NCBI GenBank assembly: GCA_900770525.1
Contig: CAAHDT010000014.1
Span: 13,841 to 77,840, forward strand
Direction of reading: 5' to 3'
Length of the DNA stretch: 64,000 bases
Origin: Candidatus Gastranaerophilales bacterium
GTDB lineage: Bacteria; Cyanobacteriota; Vampirovibrionia; Gastranaerophilales; Gastranaerophilaceae
Shown here: positions 1 through 8,658 of the stretch, one piece after another
Position numbering within the stretch: the first letter of the stretch is position 1
Layout of the letters: each line of letters starts with the position of its first letter
Position numbers and translations under genes: made by a program
Notes under the pieces: model-generated
The model's input: the letters and a program-made list of their open reading frames with translations, nothing else
What the model was told of the DNA's origin: nothing
Database searches by the model: none

Positions 1-17
1 AAAAAAGTTATGAAGAA

Positions 18-530
18 ATGTACAATCCGTCTTCTCACTCTGTTTTCGGGCGTAAAAAATTTATCGGGCTAATTACTCGATTTGCCGGAGATATTTCTGA
101 GAAAGACAGGGATAAACTTGTTGAAATTGCTGAACAACTCCCGTCTTCCAAAGACGACATCGCTGCATTTGTTGTAAAATACTCAAGAAGTTCTAATGAA
201 GAAATTGCTGAACGACTTTTAAGACCATCAACAGCAACAATTGAGCACATAAAACCACGCGCAAATAATGGAGAAGATTCTATATATAATTATGCGGCAG
301 AGTGTGCCGCAGACAACTGGGAGAAAGGTGATACCCCAGTATATGAGCAAGTAAAAAAACACCCTTCGATGGCTAGAAATGTTCAAATTCACATTAACCA
401 AATAATAAAACTTATCAAAAGCAAAAAAGTACCAAAATTAATAACTCCGGAATACGTAGAAAAAATTTCTGATACATTTGAAAAAGAAAGTGGAAACAGT
501 ATAAAAATAGACAGAAGTAGTCTTTATTAG
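18..530 (+). CDS. HNH-nuclease-like protein, probably the C-terminal part of a longer gene
   Basis: The frame stays open to the left edge of the window, so ATG at 18 may be internal and the true start may lie outside. Residues 76-103 fit a degenerate HNH nuclease pattern: EHIKP (His77), NNGED, Asn91 in the YNY segment, then Asn100 and Lys103 where classical HNH proteins have the final N-x-x-K. A helical segment follows. The usual upstream CxxC zinc pair is not visible and would lie in the missing N-terminal part. It converges on the AMIN gene across a shared hairpin at 602-624. The HNH call is inferred from motif spacing; function as a nuclease is not certain. Confidence 0.5.
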   Translation: MYNPSSHSVFGRKKFIGLITRFAGDISEKDRDKLVEIAEQLPSSKDDIAAFVVKYSRSSNEEIAERLLRPSTATIEHIKPRANNGEDSIYNYAAECAADNWEKGDTPVYEQVKKHPSMARNVQIHINQIIKLIKSKKVPKLITPEYVEKISDTFEKESGNSIKIDRSSLY

Positions 531-600
531 AATTTACCCAAAACTACTGATAAAAATTTCTGCGTTTTATCGAATGAAAAACAACCAATTAATATAAAGA

Positions 601-625
601 AATCCGCTCCAATTTGAAGCGGATG
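601..625 (-). terminator. Intrinsic terminator of the AMIN-domain gene
   Basis: ATCCGCT (602-608) pairs with AGCGGAT (618-624) around a 9-nt loop. Read on the minus strand it is followed by a T-rich run, so it ends the AMIN gene; it may also help to stop the convergent plus-strand gene. Confidence 0.7.
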
Positions 626-658
626 ATTAAGGATTATTAAGGTTTATTATTAAATCTT

Positions 659-1309
659 TTATCTGTTTGCAACTCTTTGCAAATGTCTTATCGTGTCAGC
701 TCGTCTGATAACTTTCTTAAGACGAGGATTTTTAATTTTATAATCAATACTTGGAATAGTAAGCATTTCACGTCTATAATTTTTATACATAGCGATTTCT
801 CTATCTCGCATGTTTTTCTGAACAGCTTCACGAACCTTTGCTCTTGTATCAACTTTAATATCTCTTGATTTTGCAAAAATGAAACAAAGCAATACCAAAG
901 CCGTAGCACTCCAACCAACAGTTCTCTTGGAAACTTTGTCCGTAACAACAATTGGAGCTGAGGCCGGAGTATCAAATATTACGTTAGCACTGGAAATATT
1001 TTTCCCTTGCACTTGAACTCTTATAGAATTGTTTCCGATATTTTCAACGATTACCCCATTTGCAGATGAAGTATTTTTATAAACTGTTGAAATATCATCT
1101 GATGATGTCAATCCTTTTATATCCAAAACTATTTTGTTACTGTTTTCTACTACCCTTTTCACAGAAGCAACAGCATCTGAACGTAGAATAATATTATATC
1201 CGCTATCTGTTCCTTCCAGCACAACCGCATTTAAGAAATTATCGTTTGCGGCTAACGCAGATGTAACCATAAATAACATTGTAACTATTGTCAAAAGTAT
1301 TTTTTTCAT
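659..1309 (-). CDS. AMIN-domain protein with one membrane segment
   Basis: A Sec signal peptide occupies residues 1-20 (Lys-Lys, hydrophobic core, ALA cleavage box). Residues about 24-112 form a beta-rich AMIN-like domain with the typical rhythm of exposed strands and a conserved N-K-I-V-L-D-I strand. A single membrane helix follows at about 131-146, then a strongly basic cytoplasmic tail of about 70 residues. AMIN domains in cyanobacteria target proteins such as amidases and secretins to the periplasmic cell wall. Here no catalytic domain follows, so the protein may be a membrane-anchored wall-binding or pilus-associated factor. The domain call is good; the role is inference. Confidence 0.6.
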   Translation of the reverse strand: MKKILLTIVTMLFMVTSALAANDNFLNAVVLEGTDSGYNIILRSDAVASVKRVVENSNKIVLDIKGLTSSDDISTVYKNTSSANGVIVENIGNNSIRVQVQGKNISSANVIFDTPASAPIVVTDKVSKRTVGWSATALVLLCFIFAKSRDIKVDTRAKVREAVQKNMRDREIAMYKNYRREMLTIPSIDYKIKNPRLKKVIRRADTIRHLQRVANR

Positions 1310-1379
1310 ATCTCTATTTCCCTAATCCTTTTCACACTATAAGCATATATGTTTACCAAAAGGAAGTCATCAACCATGA

Positions 1380-1398
1380 GGATTGATTTTATCAATCC
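1380..1398. promoter_or_regulatory. Inverted repeat in a divergent promoter region
   Basis: GGATTGAT (1380-1387) and ATCAATCC (1391-1398) are perfect 8-nt arms around TTT. It lies between two divergent genes (1309 and 1574). A second, looser pair, CCTTTG/CAAAGG, sits at 1427-1432 and 1448-1453. It is a candidate operator or 5'-UTR hairpin; no regulator is identified. Confidence 0.35.
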
Positions 1399-1573
1399 AT
1401 TGGGGGATATTATAAGCCTTATTAATCCTTTGTATAGGCATGCTTTGCAAAGGTTCGTGACACTGCTCAGAACTTTTTGTTAATTTTCTGTAATAAAAAA
1501 TCTAATCTTGAGCAATTTTTAATGAGCTAAATTGTTTATATTAATACAGGGTAATTTTGGGGATATTATTATT

Positions 1574-3004
1574 ATGGGTGATTGGACTATAAAGATTGGC
1601 TCAAAAGATAGTTGTTATTCAGTAGAACTCGACAAAATTAAAGTCGGTGTAGAATTTTCAGAAATTAAAGACGATACATTGCGTTGTATTTTTACTAAAA
1701 CATTAGATAAAAACGGCGATAAAAAACTTTCTGAAGACGAAGTTAAAAGTGCTCAAAAAGAATTGTCAGACTTTGCCTCTCCTGACAAAGTTATTAGCGA
1801 TTCCAAACTGGTAGAATATCTGAAATCTAAACAGGTTGAAGAAGAAAACATGCCTGCTTTTAAAAAGATACTTAAACTCATAACAAATCCGATAAAAGAA
1901 AAATTAGATTCAGTTACTCCAAAAGATTCAATTCAAAAACAAATTCCAGACACCACCATTGCCAAACAACCAAATACAAAAGTTCTGGCAAAATTAAACA
2001 AGAAAAAAGGTAAAAGTTGGAATAATTATACCGTTCAATTAGGTGAAAAAATTGACGATATCGTAAGGCGCGGACTTGAATCAAAAGGTATCACAAATCC
2101 GACAGAAAAGGAATTTGAAAGCGCCAAACGAAGATTTTTAAATATGAATTCAGACTCCATTAAATATACAAAAGACAAGGAAGCCTATGTATATGCAGGA
2201 GAAAAAATCCTTGTTAACGGAAAACTTAAAGACCTAAACAATAAGCAGGATGTAATTAAAAAGTATTTAGCACTGAAACAACAGAAGAACAGCACTATAA
2301 AATACAATGCAGAAAATTGCAGACCAACATACTGCAAAGATATTGTTTATGATGAAGTTAATAAGACTCATTTCAAAAAAGTTGATGGCAAATGGGTTGA
2401 ATTGCTTGGACAATCAGGTGAAAAGATTACTTTTGTTGCCAAAGACGGCTCTTATAGAAGTCGCCGAGACTTAAAAAATGGGAAATGGATTAAATCTTAT
2501 TATAATAAAGATGGAACCTTGGATAAAGAATTTTATATAAATTCAAACAATAAGGTTACCGGTTACAATACTTTTTCTTATAGTACAAGCAACAATAAGC
2601 TTACTAAATCAACTTATTATACAAGGCATGGCGTAAGGAAACTTGATACACAATATTACTTTAACGGCAAACCGTTACAAGAAACGGTTTATAATGATAA
2701 TGGTTCAATTGCAAAAGATAAAACGTACTCAAGAAATGGAAAATCTGTTGTTGTTATAAACAATGCAAACGGTATTTTTAAGCGCAAAGAAGAATTTGAC
2801 GAGCTAAACCGCTTGTGCAAAACAGAAGACAATGCAGGTATTTCTAATTTCAAATATCTGAACAATGGAAAGCATATTTCTGAATACATTTCTAAAGAAA
2901 ACTCAAATGGAACAGAACGCTATTTGTGTGATTCTGAGGGCAATAAGTTGTATGCCTGTGATAGCAATGGTCGAAAACTAAATAGCAAGCGTCAGGTAGC
3001 ATAA
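1574..3004 (+). CDS. EF-hand and LysM-like protein with YD/MORN-type repeats
   Basis: An upstream TTG (1532) is open, but ATG 1574 has GGGGAT about 9 nt before it, so I start there (476 residues). A canonical calcium-binding EF-hand loop, DKNGDKKLSEDE, is at about residues 45-56. A domain at about 151-216 resembles a LysM fold with a long helical insert and is recognisably like the C-terminus of the calpain-like protein at 55462-57555. The second half is a series of short beta repeats of the kind found in YwqK/MORN/RHS-like proteins (Y-x-x-x-G-x-x). There is no signal peptide. It is probably a secreted or surface protein using a non-Sec route, which is inference. Confidence 0.55.
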   Translation: MGDWTIKIGSKDSCYSVELDKIKVGVEFSEIKDDTLRCIFTKTLDKNGDKKLSEDEVKSAQKELSDFASPDKVISDSKLVEYLKSKQVEEENMPAFKKILKLITNPIKEKLDSVTPKDSIQKQIPDTTIAKQPNTKVLAKLNKKKGKSWNNYTVQLGEKIDDIVRRGLESKGITNPTEKEFESAKRRFLNMNSDSIKYTKDKEAYVYAGEKILVNGKLKDLNNKQDVIKKYLALKQQKNSTIKYNAENCRPTYCKDIVYDEVNKTHFKKVDGKWVELLGQSGEKITFVAKDGSYRSRRDLKNGKWIKSYYNKDGTLDKEFYINSNNKVTGYNTFSYSTSNNKLTKSTYYTRHGVRKLDTQYYFNGKPLQETVYNDNGSIAKDKTYSRNGKSVVVINNANGIFKRKEEFDELNRLCKTEDNAGISNFKYLNNGKHISEYISKENSNGTERYLCDSEGNKLYACDSNGRKLNSKRQVA

Positions 3005-3114
3005 GTTTCAATGAATATTTGTAAACAAATGTTACGAACTTTCCCTTTTGTGAAATACGGACTTTTCAAAATACTTTATATTAGTGTAAACACGATGACA
3101 TTAAGGAGTTAGAT

Positions 3115-3489
3115 ATGAACAATATTAATACAGCAGAAACAACAACTTTAGCACAAGCAAAGGCTAACAAATCTAAAGGCGCAACTGAAACTGCTGGTTC
3201 TTTAGCAATGAACAGCACTCCGTTATTCGCAGTTCCGGTTTACAACTACGATATGTTTGTTCCAACTAATCCATTTTCATTAAATATAGATTTCAGCAGC
3301 TATTCAGCAGAAGGACAAGAAAATTTGGCAAGTAATACAGGTTTCTTACAAGGTTTTGCAAATGCAATGTCAACTATCACCGGATTCAGTGAAGGTTCAT
3401 TTGCAAGTGCCGGCTCTGCATCAGCTACATCTGCCGGTTGTGGCGGAGGTTCTTGCTCTGTTGGTGGCGGCTTTACATCAGTTTGTTAA
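3115..3489 (+). CDS. Small protein with Gly/Ser/Cys-rich tail
   Basis: An AAGGAG site sits about 7 nt before the ATG. The 124-residue product has an Ala/Thr-rich N-terminal part, a central aromatic segment (residues about 36-65) and a tail with three cysteines in the pattern C-GGG-S-C-S-V-GGG-F-T-S-V-C ending at the last residue. There is no signal peptide and no recognised domain. A strong terminator follows, so this is a single-gene transcript. The tail recalls modified-peptide precursors or Gly-rich secretion tails, but no modification enzyme is adjacent. Function unknown. Confidence 0.6.
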   Translation: MNNINTAETTTLAQAKANKSKGATETAGSLAMNSTPLFAVPVYNYDMFVPTNPFSLNIDFSSYSAEGQENLASNTGFLQGFANAMSTITGFSEGSFASAGSASATSAGCGGGSCSVGGGFTSVC

Positions 3490-3536
3490 TAAATCCCCTT
3501 TTTTAATAAGTGAAATAAAAGATTTCCCCTAATATC

Positions 3537-3566
3537 AGGACGAATATATTATTCGTCCTTTTTATT
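3537..3566 (+). terminator. Intrinsic terminator
   Basis: AGGACGAAT (3537-3545) pairs with ATTCGTCCT (3551-3559) around a 5-nt loop, followed by a T-rich run. It ends the small Cys/Gly-rich gene. Confidence 0.85.
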
Positions 3567-3580
3567 ATATAATTTGGGGC

Positions 3581-3859
3581 ATGAGTAAGAGTTTTTATGT
3601 CTATATACTGTTAACAGAGTCGAATACTCTATATTGCGGGTATACCGATGACGTAGAACGCCGTTTTTTATTGCACAAAAGTGGCAAAGGTGCAAAATAT
3701 ACTCGTTCGCATAAACCTGTCAAAATTGTTTATAAGAAAGAGTTTGGTACAAAATCGGAAGCTCAAAAAGAAGAATGCCGAATTAAAAAATTAACTCGAG
3801 CCCAAAAACTAGAATTAATAGATTCTAATTCCATAAAAACAAATGTAACAAAAATGTAA
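3581..3859 (+). CDS. GIY-YIG nuclease-domain protein (UPF0213/YhbQ-like)
   Basis: The 92-residue protein is a single GIY-YIG domain of the YhbQ/UPF0213 type. It shows the YVYIL strand (residues 6-10), C-G-Y-T-D-D-x-E-R-R with the conserved arginine, the H-K-S-G-K-G-A-K-Y-T-R segment, and the Glu-containing helix (E-A-Q-K-E-E). These small proteins cut or bind branched and damaged DNA. The length matches the family. The start follows closely on the upstream terminator and no strong Shine-Dalgarno is visible. Confidence 0.85.
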   Translation: MSKSFYVYILLTESNTLYCGYTDDVERRFLLHKSGKGAKYTRSHKPVKIVYKKEFGTKSEAQKEECRIKKLTRAQKLELIDSNSIKTNVTKM

Positions 3860-3938
3860 TAAAGCAATAGAAATATTAAAGAATTCCCATAAAACAGCCG
3901 ATTTAAAGAGTAAGGAAATTAAAAAAGGAACTTGAATT

Positions 3939-5966
3939 ATGGGAATGTCAGCATCACAAGCAAAATTATTATATCTTACAGCACAGTTGAATAATTTGTC
4001 TTTAAAAGGACAGTCTGTTTCTGATGCAAAAATCAGACTTTCTATGGACACACAAGAAATTCAAGAAAAATATATCAACGCACTTAATTCAACTCGTTTG
4101 TTTGTAAATTCAAATATTTTTGCAAGTAGCGGAAGCACTACTACTAGCGAATATATTACACTTGCAAACCTTAAAGCTCAAGGTTTAATGGTATCTGACG
4201 GTTCTAAAATATTAGGATATTCTTACCAAAAAGTTAAAACCGATGCGACTCAAAAAGTTCTTACCGGTTATGAAGATGACTTAACAAAACCTATTTATCC
4301 TAAAATCGAAGTTGATTCAGATGGTTTAGAAGCTCCTTCTGCAACAGCAAACGGTGATGCTGCTAAAATGCAAGCAATTGTTGATGCAACCGGACTTGGA
4401 GCAGATGATTTGGAAGTTAAATCATATACTACCGTTATAAATGGTCAACAAGTTGAATTAAACTCAATTTCAATAAACTCACAAGCCGGTTTTGAAGCAA
4501 TTTACGAAAAATTACAAAATGAAGCGGTAAGCGGTAATACTACAAATTCTTTGCAACAAAATTACATTTTAAACACAGACAGTATTGATATGTCAAAATA
4601 TGTAAGCACAGGTATTCCTTATTTCCAAGGTGTTTTTGACGGAAACGGAGCTACAATTAAAGGCTTAAGTGGCGAACAAGGTTTGTTCAGAGATGTATAC
4701 GGTACAATCAAAAACTTAACTATTGACGGAGCAAACATTACAGCAGAATCTGATGCTGTAGGCGCCGTAGCAGGATATCTTGGTGATGGCGGACTTATCG
4801 AAAACTGTAACGTTACGAACCTAAATCTAACAAGCAACCTTAAAAACCAAGAATATTCAGAAGGCTATACTTCTGAAAGAGCCGGTATCGGTGGTACTGT
4901 CGGTTTCAACAACGGTTCAATCAGAAACACATCTGTTCAAGGCACAATAAGCATTCCGAATGCAGACGAAAGTTTCGGTTATATCGGTGGCTTTGTTGGT
5001 GCAAACGTTAACCCTACATACGGAGCAGAAGATAACATTATCGAAAATTGTTATTCAGATGTAAATATTTCATTGGGTTCCGGCAAAAATTATTCAAACT
5101 CAATCAACGGCTTTATCGGTGATGATACTTATGAAGCTATCGTTAAAAACTGTATGTCACTTGGTAGTATCACTACAGCAAACGGTTCAGCAATCAACGG
5201 TTCTGACCTTGCTAACTGGGGACCATTAATCGAATCAAATGTAACAAACTTGGTAGCTCTTGATACAAGAAACAACAATGACGTATTGTATTGGGCAAAT
5301 TCTACAGATCCAAGTTTCGCGAACGGTTCTAGAACTCAACCTGATTCTTTAACTGATGCAAAAGTAACAACACCTGACGGTAACGATATTTATGTATGGT
5401 TAAACCCTGGTACAAACGGATATTCAGACCAAAATCAAGCAAGTGCTTCAAATAACAACTTACCAGTTTTAAATTTATCAGAATTACAAGCAGCAGGATT
5501 AACCGGTGGTAAAAAATGGGTTGAAGACAAAACTCAAGACCCAATCGGATATCAACAAAAACCTCGCTACGAAGAAATTCCTGTATACGAAACACAACTT
5601 GTTGAAGATCCTAATTTCTCAATATCTTCTCAAGCGCTAGAACAAGGTTTAAGAAGTGGAGCTTACACACTTGTAAAAGAATCATCTGATTCTTCAACTC
5701 AAACAATTTCACTAAACGGATTATTCTATGAAGTAGTAAGTTTGAGCTCTTGCACATCTATCGTAGACCAACAAGAAGATGGCGCCGCAGAAAAAGCTGA
5801 AGCTGAATATAACAAAGCAATGGAAGAAATTCAAGCAAAAGACAAACGTTATGAACTAGACCAAAAGAAAATTGATACAGAATACAACGCTTGCTTGCAA
5901 GAAGAAGAAAGTATCAAAACAGTATTGAACAAGAACATCGAAAGATCATTCAAAACATTCGGGTAA
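3939..5966 (+). CDS. Large protein with paired terminal helices and GLUG-like beta-helix core
   Basis: The 675-residue protein starts with MGMSASQAKLL and a helical block (1-60). It ends with a charged coiled coil (about 615-675: I-Q-A-K-D-K-x-Y-E-L-D-x-K-x-I-D-T-E, then N-I-E-R-S-F-K). Both ends are shared with the 761-residue protein at 49094-51379, while the middles are unrelated. The core (about 223-400) has GLUG-like repeats (F-D-G-N-G-A-T-I-K-G-L, G-L-F, G-T-I-K-N-L), typical of right-handed beta-helix surface proteins. There is no Sec signal. The plan resembles flagellin or hook-type proteins, in which conserved terminal helices pair. The 5-nt gap to the metalloprotease suggests translational coupling. 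Family and role unknown. Confidence 0.6.
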   Translation: MGMSASQAKLLYLTAQLNNLSLKGQSVSDAKIRLSMDTQEIQEKYINALNSTRLFVNSNIFASSGSTTTSEYITLANLKAQGLMVSDGSKILGYSYQKVKTDATQKVLTGYEDDLTKPIYPKIEVDSDGLEAPSATANGDAAKMQAIVDATGLGADDLEVKSYTTVINGQQVELNSISINSQAGFEAIYEKLQNEAVSGNTTNSLQQNYILNTDSIDMSKYVSTGIPYFQGVFDGNGATIKGLSGEQGLFRDVYGTIKNLTIDGANITAESDAVGAVAGYLGDGGLIENCNVTNLNLTSNLKNQEYSEGYTSERAGIGGTVGFNNGSIRNTSVQGTISIPNADESFGYIGGFVGANVNPTYGAEDNIIENCYSDVNISLGSGKNYSNSINGFIGDDTYEAIVKNCMSLGSITTANGSAINGSDLANWGPLIESNVTNLVALDTRNNNDVLYWANSTDPSFANGSRTQPDSLTDAKVTTPDGNDIYVWLNPGTNGYSDQNQASASNNNLPVLNLSELQAAGLTGGKKWVEDKTQDPIGYQQKPRYEEIPVYETQLVEDPNFSISSQALEQGLRSGAYTLVKESSDSSTQTISLNGLFYEVVSLSSCTSIVDQQEDGAAEKAEAEYNKAMEEIQAKDKRYELDQKKIDTEYNACLQEEESIKTVLNKNIERSFKTFG

Positions 5967-5971
5967 TCAAA

Positions 5972-7255
5972 ATGACAGACATAACTAATTTAAAAACTAA
6001 ATTATATTATGAAACGGCAACTATCAACAATATTAACACCGAAACTGCTAATATTGCTGAAGTTGGCCCTTCATTCTTGTCTGTTACAAACAGATATGAT
6101 TTTTCTAAATTGAAAGGTGTTGTTTATGCGGAACCTCAGTCTAGGACCGCTATTTCAGACGAAATTGAAAAAACTCAAAATGAAGAAGATCGAATTGCCG
6201 AAATAATAAAAGAAAACACTGCAAACAGCACTGATTTAATTGCTTCTAGTAACATTTATAATTCCACAAAAACTTTTACTGCAAAAAATATCGGATTTGA
6301 AAGCTATGCGGAAGAAAAAGTTTTAAATTCTACAACTCAAAACAAAAACTTAAACAAAACAACAGATACAAGCAAATTATATGCGAACTTACAATACAGC
6401 AGTAAATACAATAAAACAACTCAAGAAAAAATACTAAAAGGTGGAATTTCTACTTTAGTAAATTGGCTTGACGATTACATTAACAACTATGATGCAAGGG
6501 TTGCAGAAGGAAAAGCAAGAGGCGATTCCGAAGTAAAATTATCTTTCTTGTTAAGAATAAGAAAAGCAATTGAAAATTGTGATTTTCCTGTAGGTTTTGG
6601 AAATGACAAATATTTTGAAGACAATTCAGACGAAACAGGTGTTGTATTAGGTGCATTTTCAAACCAATATTATGATAATTATTACCTAAATCCCGAGGAT
6701 AATACTAATGATGCAATGGGAGCAACTCCATATTTAAACAAATCTTTAATTTTGAATGCCGGAGTTTATTGTATTGATAGAAAATACACATCTCAAGATG
6801 CAGTCTTAAAAGCTATTAACAATGGTGAAAGTGTTTCATTAATTGATGTTTATATGTCATCAGACGAATTTTATTATAACTACGCATCAACTTATCTTGC
6901 ATCTGTATTGGCTCACGAATTAATCCACTCAACCCATATTACAAATGAAGCAGTAACTTATAACACTTGCGAAACAATCGAAGATGATTTCAGAAATCAA
7001 GTAGTTTCAACAAATTGGACAGATGCACTTAAAGCTATAGCAACAGCTAACGGAATAGACTTAAGCAGTCTGACTTATGGTGATGCATATTTGCCAACAA
7101 GTAGCGGAGGATTAGGCTTCCATGACCTTGGAGATATCAATAGTGTCGCATCACATGGACATGACGAAAATATGGCATATGACGACTACAAGCTTGCCGC
7201 AACAGGCAATACCCTAGAAGATGATAAAAAAGAATTACTTAACTTCTACGTTTAA
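5972..7255 (+). CDS. Putative zinc metalloprotease (HExxH)
   Basis: The frame extends upstream into the preceding gene, but ATG 5972 lies 5 nt after that gene's stop and is the natural start (427 residues). Near residue 312 is L-A-H-E-L-I-H-S-T-H, a clear HExxH zinc-binding active site with glutamate as base. The third zinc ligand is not certain: a later S-H-G-H-D-E-N-M-A-Y segment has candidate His/Glu residues. The first 200 residues are low-complexity, Asn/Thr/Lys-rich and lack a signal peptide. Coupling to the large beta-helix protein suggests that it processes or is exported with that protein, which is inference. Its 3' end overlaps the convergent HAD gene by 4 nt. Confidence 0.65.
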   Translation: MTDITNLKTKLYYETATINNINTETANIAEVGPSFLSVTNRYDFSKLKGVVYAEPQSRTAISDEIEKTQNEEDRIAEIIKENTANSTDLIASSNIYNSTKTFTAKNIGFESYAEEKVLNSTTQNKNLNKTTDTSKLYANLQYSSKYNKTTQEKILKGGISTLVNWLDDYINNYDARVAEGKARGDSEVKLSFLLRIRKAIENCDFPVGFGNDKYFEDNSDETGVVLGAFSNQYYDNYYLNPEDNTNDAMGATPYLNKSLILNAGVYCIDRKYTSQDAVLKAINNGESVSLIDVYMSSDEFYYNYASTYLASVLAHELIHSTHITNEAVTYNTCETIEDDFRNQVVSTNWTDALKAIATANGIDLSSLTYGDAYLPTSSGGLGFHDLGDINSVASHGHDENMAYDDYKLAATGNTLEDDKKELLNFYV

Positions 7256-7947
7256 TTTGCACTAACCAAATCTTTTGAGATAATGCTTTCAAAGTCATGA
7301 AAATCGGTAATTATTTGACTTACGGCAGGAATTTTCTTATAAAATTCAATAGGTTCCATTGAAGCGATTGCAACAATTTTTCCTATACCGGCAGCCCTTG
7401 CTGATTCAATACCGGATTCTGCATCTTCTACCACAACACAATCATTTGTGGTTAAACCTAAGTTAGTTGCGGCAATCTGATAAATATCAGGAGCAGGTTT
7501 CCCTTTAATTTTGCCATCAGAATAAACAATCTTATCTAAATCAAACCATCTTTCCAGTTTAAAATGTTCAATATAAAAATCAACATTATCTTTTTCGGAC
7601 ATTGTAGCAATAGTTCTTGGAATATTGTTGTTTTTTAAGTAATTTAAAAATTCTTCTGCAAAAGGTGCCAATTTACAATTTTCACCATCTTTTTTACACA
7701 TGTCACGATATAGAGCTTCTTTTTCATCTGCAAGTTCTTTTACCATTTCCGGGGTTGGTTCTTTTGAAATAGCGTATTGTATAATATCTTTATTGGTTCT
7801 ACCGAACATATATTTACGCATTTCTTCATCCGTAAACATCGTACCTCTTATGCGTTTTGAAAATATTCGCCAAGCTTCTTGATGCATTTCGGAATCCCAA
7901 AATAAAGTACCGTTAAAATCAAAAATAATGCCTCTATATTTATCCAT
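7252..7947 (-). CDS. HAD-superfamily hydrolase, beta-phosphoglucomutase-like
   Basis: The 231-residue protein has the HAD class I layout. Motif I is I-I-F-D-F-N-G-T-L-F at the N-terminus, a helical cap follows, motif II is T-M-S, then a lysine (G-K-P-A-P-D), and V-V-V-E-D-A-E-S-G-I-E-S-A at motif IV. Motif I is D-x-N instead of D-x-D: the nucleophile Asp is kept but the acid/base Asp is Asn, which in this superfamily often weakens or changes phosphatase activity. ATG 7947 is chosen because it sits 7 nt after the upstream stop, with GAGGGG before it. It lies downstream of the TPR gene in one operon. The substrate is unknown. Confidence 0.8.
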   Translation of the reverse strand: MDKYRGIIFDFNGTLFWDSEMHQEAWRIFSKRIRGTMFTDEEMRKYMFGRTNKDIIQYAISKEPTPEMVKELADEKEALYRDMCKKDGENCKLAPFAEEFLNYLKNNNIPRTIATMSEKDNVDFYIEHFKLERWFDLDKIVYSDGKIKGKPAPDIYQIAATNLGLTTNDCVVVEDAESGIESARAAGIGKIVAIASMEPIEFYKKIPAVSQIITDFHDFESIISKDLVSAN

Positions 7948-7954
7948 TTTTATG

Positions 7955-8533
7955 TTATTTCCCCTCATTGATAAGTTTGTTGTAAAATCCGAGATACTGT
8001 TCTGCATCTTTGGTTTTGTTTAACTTTTTGTACACGTAAGCCAGATTATAATGGAAATCAGGTTCGGTAGACTTAAAATATATTGCATCAAGTAGTGCAT
8101 TTTTAGCTTTTCTATACTCACCTAGCTTTATGTAAGCACAAGCCATATTGTAATACGCATACGCAAAATCATTTTTAACTTTTAATGCTGCCTTATATTT
8201 TTCAATAGCTAAATTTGGTCGCCCATTAGCAAGATGAAGATTGCCTAAATTATATGCAGCTTTGTAATTTTTAGCATCCGCATTCAGCGCATGTTCATAC
8301 ATAAATTCTGCATCCCCGACTTTATCCATATCTTGCATAATATTACCAAGAATTAACCACTGTTGAGAAGTTCTTTCTTCTTGAGGAATACTTAAAATTG
8401 TATTAAAAACTTCATCAACTTTGTTCGCTGCATACAAAGAATTGATTTTTACATCTATATCGGTGTCTGCCGCAAAAGCTGTTCCGCTTATTCCAAGCAT
8501 AAGTATAAAAACTATTAAAATAACTTTTTTCAT
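7955..8533 (-). CDS. Exported TPR-repeat protein
   Basis: A signal peptide (residues 1-21, ending AFAA) is followed by about four tetratricopeptide repeats covering residues 25-185. The repeats show the usual W/Y-x-x-L-G-x-x-x, A-x-x-x-Y-x-x-A and Y-N-L-G/Y-N-M-A consensus positions. TPR arrays are protein-docking scaffolds, here on the outer face of the inner membrane. The gene leads a two-gene unit with the HAD hydrolase, with 7 nt between them. The partner is unknown. Confidence 0.75.
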   Translation of the reverse strand: MKKVILIVFILMLGISGTAFAADTDIDVKINSLYAANKVDEVFNTILSIPQEERTSQQWLILGNIMQDMDKVGDAEFMYEHALNADAKNYKAAYNLGNLHLANGRPNLAIEKYKAALKVKNDFAYAYYNMACAYIKLGEYRKAKNALLDAIYFKSTEPDFHYNLAYVYKKLNKTKDAEQYLGFYNKLINEGK

Positions 8534-8658
8534 ACCAAAATTATAAAATAAATATTCTCAAATATCCAATTGTGTTACAAAGCTTTTAATATCGTTTAAT
8601 TTGAACTTTCTTCATGATAATATTGAGTTAGTTGGAACAATAAATAAGGAAAAACTAA

